DNA of 5,854 nt, taken from an uncultured Marinicella sp. (GTDB taxonomy: Bacteria > Pseudomonadota > Gammaproteobacteria > Xanthomonadales > Marinicellaceae). A model generated the notes under the pieces. The model was not told the DNA's origin, ran no database searches, and worked only from the letters and a program-made list of their open reading frames with translations. Below, in pieces: positions 1 through 4,735 of the stretch. The stretch is taken from contig CALLLZ010000203.1 in NCBI GenBank assembly GCA_938008005.1, positions 1 to 5,854 on the forward strand, in the 5' to 3' direction. The position numbers were made by a program, and so were the translations under genes. The first letter of the stretch is position 1. Each line of letters opens with the position of its first letter.

Positions 1-867
1 AGCTTCTTTACACGTTAAGAACCCATAATAAGGTCCACCTGATGACATGGGTACACCCATAGATTGGCCTTCACCACAACATATATCAGCGCCTTTGTTG
101 CCCCAGTTTCCTGGAGCTGATAACAATGCCAATGACATGGGGTTTGCCAAACCGATCACCAGCGCATTTTGTTCGTGTGCCCAATTGGTCATGGTGTGTA
201 CATCTTCATATAGGCCAAAGTAATTGGGTTGTGGAACCACCACTGCTGTGATGTCTTGATCAGCAAATGATTGTAAATGGTTGTGATCAACCAAACCGGT
301 TTCAGCATCAAAATCAATTTCAATGACATTGATTTTTTGGTTTTTAACGATGTTGTTAACCACTTGGGTGTAGATCGGATTGATGTTTTTTGGAATCAGG
401 ATGTTTTTACCTTTACTCTTGCGATTGGCCCTCACTGTCATCAATATCGCTTCTGCTAAACCTGAAGAACCGTCATATAATGATGCGTTGGACACATCCA
501 TACCTGTTAAATGAGCCATCATACTTTGGTATTCATAAATGACTTGTAAAGTACCTTGGGCCACTTCGGGTTGGTATGGAGTATAAGCGGTATAAAATTC
601 ACCACGTGTGGTTACTTGCCACACAGCTGCTGGAATATGGTGTTCATAAGCGCCGGCGCCGGCAAAACACATGGGTGTGCCGTCTTTTTTAGCTAGTTTG
701 TTGATGTGTCGAGTCACTTCCATCTCGCTCATGCGATCAGGAATTTGGTTCAGTTTTGATGAAATTAACTCAGCTGGGATTTCATCGAACAATTGATTGA
801 TGTTTTCAACCCCGATGGTGTCCAACATGTCTTTAATTTCTTCTTCTGTGTGCGGAATAAAAGGCAT
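1..867 (-). CDS. gcvPA: Glycine dehydrogenase (decarboxylating) subunit 1, partial (P-protein N-terminal half)
   Basis: This is the N-terminal subunit of the two-subunit P-protein, which decarboxylates glycine and loads the remaining aminomethyl group onto lipoyl-GcvH (cytoplasmic, EC 1.4.4.2). The frame is open for 289 codons from ATG at 867 to the left edge; the family is usually about 440-450 residues, so roughly the last third is missing. The start MPFIPHTEEEIKDML is typical of the subunit. Other recognisable stretches are FAGAGAYEHHIPAAV (68-82), TAYTPYQPEVAQGTLQ (93-108), NASLYDGSSGLAEA (127-140), VVPQPNYFG (210-218) and GEGQSMGVPMSSGGPY (265-280), all conserved GDC-P (PF02347) signatures. 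The PLP lysine lies in subunit 2 (GcvPB), expected next on the left. No clear Shine-Dalgarno precedes the ATG; the upstream sequence is an A/T run. It is the third gene of a gcvT-gcvH-gcvPA operon, separated from gcvH by a tandem-repeat spacer. The split P-protein and this gene order also occur in Legionella-like gammaproteobacteria. Confidence 0.96.
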   Translation of the reverse strand, partial: MPFIPHTEEEIKDMLDTIGVENINQLFDEIPAELISSKLNQIPDRMSEMEVTRHINKLAKKDGTPMCFAGAGAYEHHIPAAVWQVTTRGEFYTAYTPYQPEVAQGTLQVIYEYQSMMAHLTGMDVSNASLYDGSSGLAEAILMTVRANRKSKGKNILIPKNINPIYTQVVNNIVKNQKINVIEIDFDAETGLVDHNHLQSFADQDITAVVVPQPNYFGLYEDVHTMTNWAHEQNALVIGLANPMSLALLSAPGNWGNKGADICCGEGQSMGVPMSSGGPYYGFLTCKEA

Positions 868-955
868 AATTTAATTTTTAAAAATGTTATGAGCTAAGCC
901 AGCTATTGAATCAGGGTTTTCATCGCTAAAAAAACAAAGAAAACATGTCACGTAC

Positions 956-995
956 AAGCGCTGAAGCGGTTGGTGAGCGAAGCGAATCAGAGCTT
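956..995. repeat. Imperfect inverted repeat in repeat copy 1
   Basis: AAGCGCTGA (956-964) can pair with TCAGAGCTT (987-995), giving a 9-bp stem with one internal mismatch around a 22-nt loop. It is the most structured part of the 132-bp unit and is wholly free of the substitutions that separate the two copies. There is no T-run after it on either strand, so it does not look like an intrinsic terminator. Confidence 0.45.
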
Positions 996-1087
996 TCAAA
1001 GCAATATAATAATCACTTGTGCAGCCGATTTTCATTCTGTTATCAGTTTTACTTTTTTTGATGAAAGAAGGGAAGCAAGTCACGTTC

Positions 1088-1127
1088 AAGCGCTGAAGCG
1101 GTTGGTGAGCGAAGCGAATCAGAGCTT
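1088..1127. repeat. Imperfect inverted repeat in repeat copy 2
   Basis: This is the same 9-bp stem with one mismatch and 22-nt loop as in copy 1, displaced by exactly 132 bp and identical in sequence. In the gcv transcript (minus strand) the two would form two evenly spaced stem-loops between gcvH and gcvPA. Confidence 0.45.
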
Positions 1128-1221
1128 TCAAAGCAATATAATAATCACTTGCGCAGCCGATTTTTATTCTGTTATCAGCTTTACTTTTTTTGATAAAAGA
1201 AGGGAAGCAAGTCACGCTATT

Positions 1222-1614
1222 TTAATCGTCTTCAGCAATTGAATTGCGGTAATCTTCTGCACTGAGTAAAGAGCCTAAATCAGCATCCTCACCTAATTCC
1301 AACTCAAAAATCCAACCATCGTCATAGGGAGAGTCGTTGAGTAATTCAGGTGTGTCTTCCAAGGCATCATTGGCAGCCGTAACGGTACCAACCAAAGGAC
1401 AATATATGTCTGATGCTGTTTTCACTGATTCAACCACACCACATTCGTCTTCTTGCGCATAAGATTCATCAACTTCTGGTAATTCAACAAAAACAATATC
1501 GCCTAATTGGGCTTGAGCAAACTCAGTGATGCCTATGCGATAGATTCCATTGCCTAAATCCTCTAGCCACTCATGGCTGGCGGTGTATTTTAAATTGTCG
1601 GGTACATAACTCAT
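1222..1614 (-). CDS. gcvH: Glycine cleavage system H protein (lipoyl carrier)
   Basis: GcvH is the small cytoplasmic shuttle that carries the aminomethyl group from P-protein to T-protein on a lipoylated lysine, and is then reoxidised by lipoamide dehydrogenase. It is 130 aa, the normal length. The N-terminus (PDNLKYTASHEWLE) is the family hallmark. ITEFAQAQLGDIVFVELPEV (29-48) is the conserved core, and GVVESVKTASDIYCPLVG (59-76) contains the lipoylation site, with Lys65 as the expected modified residue. LLNDSPYDDGWIFEL near the C-terminus is also typical (GCV_H, PF01597). The ATG at 1614 has a GAGAG purine tract 9 nt upstream and lies 18 bp after the gcvT stop, so the two are cotranscribed. 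The TAA stop is almost touched by the tandem repeat downstream. Confidence 0.98.
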   Translation of the reverse strand: MSYVPDNLKYTASHEWLEDLGNGIYRIGITEFAQAQLGDIVFVELPEVDESYAQEDECGVVESVKTASDIYCPLVGTVTAANDALEDTPELLNDSPYDDGWIFELELGEDADLGSLLSAEDYRNSIAEDD

Positions 1615-1632
1615 GGTATATTTCTCTCTATT

Positions 1633-2703
1633 CTAAACTTCTATCAGCGATTTGCCATTTCTGACAAAAGGTAATTTTACAACGCGACAAGGCAATGATT
1701 TATTCCTGATTTGAACCTGAACAGATTCAGAATTCATGCCTTTGTCAACTACTGCCATGGCGATGGCTTTTTCGGTTGATGGCGAATAGCCACCACTGGT
1801 GATGATCCCTTGATTGCCATCATCATCTATTAAACTTTGGTCATGCCTCAGAACACCTCGTCCTTCAAGCACTAAACCAATTAATTTCTTGTTGATACCT
1901 GTTTTGCGCAAAGCATTCAAAGCATCAGCACCATTGAACTGGTCATTGTCTTTTCGTAAGGTCCAACCCAAACCGCATTGAAGAGGCGTGATTTGTTCAT
2001 CCATGTCTTGACCATATAGGTGCATACCTGCTTCTAAACGCAAAGTATCTCTGGCACCTAAGCCACAAGGTTGTACACCTGCATCAATCAATTTTTCCCA
2101 CAAAGCTTCGGCAGCTTCACTGGGCACGATGATTTCTACACCGTCTTCACCTGTATAACCGGTGCGACCAACAAACATATCATCGTTATAGACTGCATAG
2201 AAACGTTTGGTTTGGCTTAAGTCTAACTCGATTAACGGTTGTAGTGTTTCGATGGCTTTGGGGCCTTGTACTGCGATCATGGCTGTATCAGCCTGTTCCT
2301 TCATGGTGGCATCAAATTCAGCAATTTGAGCGGTGATCCAGGCCAAATCCTTCTCGCGAGTAGCGGCATTCACCACAACCCGGTAGGTTGTGTCAGAAAT
2401 TTTGTAGGTAATTAAATCATCAATTACACCACCCTCATGATTCAGCATGGTGCTGTAGAGTGCCTGATTGAGATTTAATTTAGTGATGTCATTGGCCAAT
2501 AACTGATATAAGAAAGCTGTCGCTTCGGTACCTTCAATATCTATCACCGTCATATGCGACACATCAAACATACCAACACGTTGTCTTACTGCATGATGTT
2601 CTTCAATTTGAGAGCCGTAATTGATGGGCATATCCCAGCCACCAAAGTCGACCATTTTTGCACCGGCTTTGCGGTGTGCTTTATTAAGTACAGTTTGTTT
2701 CAT
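1633..2703 (-). CDS. gcvT: Glycine cleavage system T protein (aminomethyltransferase)
   Basis: GcvT transfers the methylene group from aminomethyl-lipoyl-GcvH to tetrahydrofolate, releasing ammonia (EC 2.1.2.10, cytoplasm). From the ATG at 2703 it is 356 aa, close to E. coli GcvT. Conserved blocks in order: GAKMVDFGGWDMP (14-26), EEHHAVRQRVGMFDVSHM (34-51), GGVIDDLI (91-98, with the catalytic/folate-site aspartate region), AMIAVQGP (141-148), RTGYTGEDGVEI (180-191), GLGARDTLRLEAGMHLYG (214-231) and the C-terminal barrel domain ending PFVRNGKS (GCV_T PF01571 then GCV_T_C PF08669). The frame also has an in-frame TTG at 2724, which would give 363 aa. I prefer the ATG because the family alignment begins at MKQTVLNKAH and the best promoter would place the transcript start around the TTG, leaving it no leader. 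No strong Shine-Dalgarno is visible at either start. It is the first gene of the gcv operon. Confidence 0.97.
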   Translation of the reverse strand: MKQTVLNKAHRKAGAKMVDFGGWDMPINYGSQIEEHHAVRQRVGMFDVSHMTVIDIEGTEATAFLYQLLANDITKLNLNQALYSTMLNHEGGVIDDLITYKISDTTYRVVVNAATREKDLAWITAQIAEFDATMKEQADTAMIAVQGPKAIETLQPLIELDLSQTKRFYAVYNDDMFVGRTGYTGEDGVEIIVPSEAAEALWEKLIDAGVQPCGLGARDTLRLEAGMHLYGQDMDEQITPLQCGLGWTLRKDNDQFNGADALNALRKTGINKKLIGLVLEGRGVLRHDQSLIDDDGNQGIITSGGYSPSTEKAIAMAVVDKGMNSESVQVQIRNKSLPCRVVKLPFVRNGKSLIEV

Positions 2704-2737
2704 TGGACCCAATTTTATTTGCAAAAAAAACAGTCGA

Positions 2738-2767
2738 ACTATACGCTATAGAACTCATATATTTCAA
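2738..2767 (-). promoter_or_regulatory. Candidate sigma-70 promoter of the gcvT operon
   Basis: Reading the minus strand, TTGAAA (2767-2762) and TATAGT (2743-2738) are separated by 18 bp. Each differs from the sigma-70 consensus by one base. The predicted transcript would start near 2731, about 28 nt before the gcvT ATG. There is no room in this leader for a glycine riboswitch. Confidence 0.5.
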
Positions 2768-2891
2768 CCAAAGATTAACGAATATAACAAGATTTTATGA
2801 CCATGTGATTTGCAGTCAATCTGTTGGTTGGTTCTCACGATAAACAGATGAATGAAAAAACATAATAAAAGAATGTAAATCTCGATAAATG

Positions 2892-3422
2892 TTATTTCCA
2901 TATACGCGGCATCACGTTGATTTTTGCTGGGTTCTTTTTACTTCGAATAGCCATAAAAATATGACCCACGATCAGCAACAACAGAACCCAGCCAGCTTCA
3001 CCATGAAAGTCACTACCAATATCCAGCATCCATTGAATGCGATCACCATCAAACCCTGGAAATATAGGTGCACCGAATATGTCAAAACTGCGTCCTGAAC
3101 CGTATTGTCTTATCATCGCCGTAATGGGGGTTGCAAGCAGTAAAAAGTATATAGATAAATGGCCTAATTTAGCCAGCAGGTTAATAGAGTGTGGTCGTGT
3201 TGAAAGGTTGATGATGGCCCATAGTAGACGTAAAAAATCCATGGCCAGTAACACCACGCCCAATGGTTTATGAGTGGGCCAAAAAAATGATTCTATGGCT
3301 GTGTCTTCCAAAAAGTAATGTGCCCCTGCGCTTAAAAACTGCCACAGAATCAGTAAAGCCATCGTCCAATGAAAAACTCTACTGATGGTTCCATATCTTT
3401 TGGGACTGTCTTTTATTGTCAT
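2892..3422 (-). CDS. Cytochrome b561 family protein (CybB-like, four-helix di-heme)
   Basis: This 176-aa inner-membrane b-type cytochrome of the Ni_hydr_CYTB/b561 superfamily (PF01292) probably passes electrons between the quinone pool and a partner. CybB of E. coli is a superoxide:ubiquinone oxidoreductase, but that activity cannot be read from sequence here. Four hydrophobic segments are visible, roughly residues 15-35, 50-72, 87-105 and 143-160. Histidines placed like the CybB heme ligands are His18 (RVFHWTMALL), His51 (THKPLGVVLL), His140 (DFHGEAGW) and His154 (VGHIFMAI), two per heme. LGHLSIYFLLLATPITAM (87-104) closely resembles CybB. The ATG at 3422 has a strong AGGAGA site just upstream. 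It is transcribed in the same direction as gcvT, but the 188-bp gap and gcvT's own promoter argue for a separate unit. No periplasmic partner gene adjoins it, so the physiological substrate is open. Confidence 0.9.
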   Translation of the reverse strand: MTIKDSPKRYGTISRVFHWTMALLILWQFLSAGAHYFLEDTAIESFFWPTHKPLGVVLLAMDFLRLLWAIINLSTRPHSINLLAKLGHLSIYFLLLATPITAMIRQYGSGRSFDIFGAPIFPGFDGDRIQWMLDIGSDFHGEAGWVLLLLIVGHIFMAIRSKKNPAKINVMPRIWK

Positions 3423-3592
3423 AACTTCTCCTGTATATGTGTGCTCAGTAATAAGGCCTTGGCTTAAAATTATAGGACATTCTGACCTGTTTCTGGTTAA
3501 AAAAATATAAGATAAATAAATGTATGATTTGCATTATGTTTATGGGAACTATAGGCTACACAACTTAATAACTATTTTATGAAACAGAACCC
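3423..3592. promoter_or_regulatory. Divergent intergenic region: cytochrome b (-) and adenosyltransferase (+) promoters
   Basis: This 170-bp AT-rich stretch must drive transcription both ways. On the minus strand a perfect TATAAT lies at 3474-3469, about 47 nt before the cytochrome start, but no good -35 box stands at 16-18 bp, so an activator may be involved. On the plus strand the best pair is TTGCAT (3529-3534) and TATAGG (3550-3555) with a short 15-bp spacer, which is weak. No cobalamin riboswitch elements were recognised. Confidence 0.4.
3427..3432 (-). promoter_or_regulatory. Ribosome binding site of the cytochrome b gene
   Basis: AGGAGA lies on the minus strand 4 nt before the ATG at 3422. 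It is the only near-consensus Shine-Dalgarno sequence in the window and fixes this start. The other genes have weak or no such sites. Confidence 0.8.
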
Positions 3593-4129
3593 ATGACAAG
3601 AATATATACCCGCAGCGGTGATGCCGGCGAAAGTGGACTCGCCAATGGAGACAGAATCACCAAAACTGACTTACTTTTTGAGGTTATGGGAGATGTGGAT
3701 GAACTCAATGCACAAATCGGTATGATCCGAGCATTAAATGAAAGAAAAGAGACTGCTAAAGAAAAAATAGATGGGCAATTATCTAAGATTCAACATAAAC
3801 TTTTTGATGTTGGTGCTCAAGTGGCCCAGTATAAAGACAATAACATTCAAAGCAGCGACATAGAAATTTTGGAACAATGGATAGATGACTGGCAAGAGCA
3901 GTTGGAACCCTTGAAACAGTTTATTCTGCCAGCCGGGACTCAAGTAGGCAGCGCTGCCCATTTAGCTCGCAGTATCTGTCGTCGTGCTGAACGAAAAGCC
4001 TGGCAAGTAGCTGCTACCCATGAAATTGAACGTGAAGTGATGATGTACCTGAATCGACTATCAGACTATATGTTTGTGCTGGCCAGGGTGCTCAATGGAG
4101 GCAATGAGGTTTTTTGGGGAAACCATTGA
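3593..4129 (+). CDS. PduO-type ATP:cob(I)alamin adenosyltransferase
   Basis: This enzyme transfers the 5'-deoxyadenosyl group of ATP to cob(I)alamin, making adenosylcobalamin for B12-dependent enzymes (EC 2.5.1.17, Cob_adeno_trans PF01923, a cytoplasmic trimer in the family). It is 178 aa, full length. Family motifs: the ATP-binding N-terminal loop TRIYTRSGDAGESGLANGD (2-20), VDELNAQIG (35-43) with the conserved Asp36, FILPAG (110-115), HLARSICRRAER (123-134) with the conserved arginines, and YLNRLSDYMFVLAR (152-165). The loop reads GESGL where many members have GxTGL or GTTGL, a mild variation. The start at the ATG is set by the motif position; there is no Shine-Dalgarno sequence. A five-codon ORF (ATG at 3579, TGA at 3594-3596) overlaps this start. 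No other cobalamin gene is in the window. The next gene starts only 3 bp after the stop. Confidence 0.95.
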   Translation: MTRIYTRSGDAGESGLANGDRITKTDLLFEVMGDVDELNAQIGMIRALNERKETAKEKIDGQLSKIQHKLFDVGAQVAQYKDNNIQSSDIEILEQWIDDWQEQLEPLKQFILPAGTQVGSAAHLARSICRRAERKAWQVAATHEIEREVMMYLNRLSDYMFVLARVLNGGNEVFWGNH

Positions 4130-4132
4130 GTT

Positions 4133-4729
4133 ATGAAAACTGATACCAAAAATTCACAAAATAACAACAACGAATCGGAAAATACTATATATCTGCTAGA
4201 AGAATGGTCAAAAGGAAATTTACAAGTAGAATCCCAGTTAATTGAGGCCTTGTATCCGCATATACACCAGATTGCTCATAAACAATTTAAATCCCAAAAG
4301 GCAGCTTCCTTACAAACCACAGAAATAGTTAATGAAGCTTTTATCAAGATTAGAAAGCAAAAATCACTGGTGTTCAAATCGAAGCAACACTTTTTTGCCA
4401 TTGCAACAAAAGTGATCAGGAATGTTGTGGTTAATCACTTTCGCTCTGAATCTAGGTTGAAAAGAGGTGGGCAAGAGGACTATATAACATTGGATAGGGT
4501 TGCTGAAATATTGGATTCAGAAAATTCAACAGTGATCGATTGGCTTATGATAGACAGGTTGTTGAATGATCTAGAAAAAATTGATGCAGAAGCCGCCCAG
4601 GTGGTTGAATATAAGATATTTGGTGGTTCGACCATTCCTGAAATGGCAGAGATGATGTCTGTATCTGAATCAACCATCTCTAGAAATTGGAAATTTGCCA
4701 GGTTGTGGCTACTTTCACAAATTAAGTAG
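4133..4729 (+). CDS. ECF-type RNA polymerase sigma factor (Sigma70_ECF, PF07638-like)
   Basis: This 198-aa extracytoplasmic-function sigma factor recruits RNA polymerase to a dedicated promoter set. After a 17-residue Asn/Ser/Glu-rich tail, region 2 runs from LLEEWSKGN (21-29) through LQTTEIVNEAFIKIRK (60-75) and KQHFFAIATKVIRNVVVNHF (84-103). RLKRGG (108-113) and the ITLDRV linker follow. Region 4 (about 142-196) contains FGGSTIPEMAEMMSVSESTI (163-182), the helix-turn-helix, then SRNWKFARLWL (183-193). This layout is that of the sigma factor group commonly encoded beside Ser/Thr kinases. There is no anti-sigma factor next to it; the following gene is a kinase, which suggests control by phosphorylation. 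The ATG is 3 bp after the adenosyltransferase stop; a GGGGA at 4116-4120 is a distant ribosome site, so translational coupling is likely. Confidence 0.93.
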   Translation: MKTDTKNSQNNNNESENTIYLLEEWSKGNLQVESQLIEALYPHIHQIAHKQFKSQKAASLQTTEIVNEAFIKIRKQKSLVFKSKQHFFAIATKVIRNVVVNHFRSESRLKRGGQEDYITLDRVAEILDSENSTVIDWLMIDRLLNDLEKIDAEAAQVVEYKIFGGSTIPEMAEMMSVSESTISRNWKFARLWLLSQIK

Positions 4730-4735
4730 TTAGAT

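Larger units (their letters stand above)
947..1210. repeat. Tandem direct repeat, 2 x 132 bp (about 96% identical)
   Basis: Copy 1 is 947-1078 and copy 2 is 1079-1210; both begin gtcacg and end gggaagcaa. The start of a third copy (gtcacgc, 1211-1217) stops a few bases short of the gcvH TAA. The last bases before copy 1 (about 935-952) resemble the unit's end in about 14 of 18 positions, as if an older copy lay there. Aligned by eye, the copies differ at five substitutions and no indels: A/T at 954/1086, and four others (T/C, C/T, T/C, G/A) in the second half. The length is exactly 44 codons, so no frame is shifted by copy number. Each copy holds an imperfect inverted repeat. It is not a CRISPR: the copies abut and there are no spacers. 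The unit looks like an intergenic repeat family that duplicated recently, but its family is not recognised. Confidence 0.93.
868..1221. other. gcvH-gcvPA intercistronic spacer, mostly tandem repeat
   Basis: These 354 bp separate two genes that are normally adjacent in gcv operons. Positions 947-1210 are two copies of a 132-bp unit (described separately). Positions 868-946 are AT-rich and single-copy apart from a short degenerate match to the unit's end at about 935-952. I see no promoter with two convincing hexamers and no hairpin followed by a T-run, so the operon probably reads through. On the minus strand the spacer is open from a GTG at 1215 to a TAA at 871-873 (114 codons), in the same frame as both gcvH and gcvPA. 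On the plus strand a second frame is open to 1242. Neither has a good ribosome binding site or a recognised product. Confidence 0.7.

Noticed and set aside
277..459. Short open frames antisense to or overlapping real genes (277-459, 2554-2751, 2889-3098, 3037-3273, 3779-3961, 4480-4677, 5576-5764)
   Set aside because: Each lies wholly or largely inside a well supported gene on the other strand, with no family resemblance or ribosome site.
651..664. GC-rich palindrome GCGCCGGCGCCGGC
   Set aside because: It encodes the conserved AGAGA stretch of gcvPA, so codon content explains it.
947..1210. CRISPR-like array
   Set aside because: The 132-bp units abut with no variable spacers, and there are only two of them.
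970..1242. Plus-strand 90-aa open frame across the tandem repeat
   Set aside because: It begins with TTG, has no ribosome site, overlaps the end of gcvH antisense, and owes its length to a repeat unit that is a multiple of three. No recognised product.
2821..2847. Terminator for the cytochrome b gene (CTGTT...AACAG)
   Set aside because: The stem is only about 5 bp with a 17-nt loop and no T-run follows on the minus strand. I could not support a terminator here.
2704..2891. Glycine riboswitch upstream of gcvT
   Set aside because: I see no paired aptamer-like structure, and the likely transcript start leaves only about 28 nt of leader.
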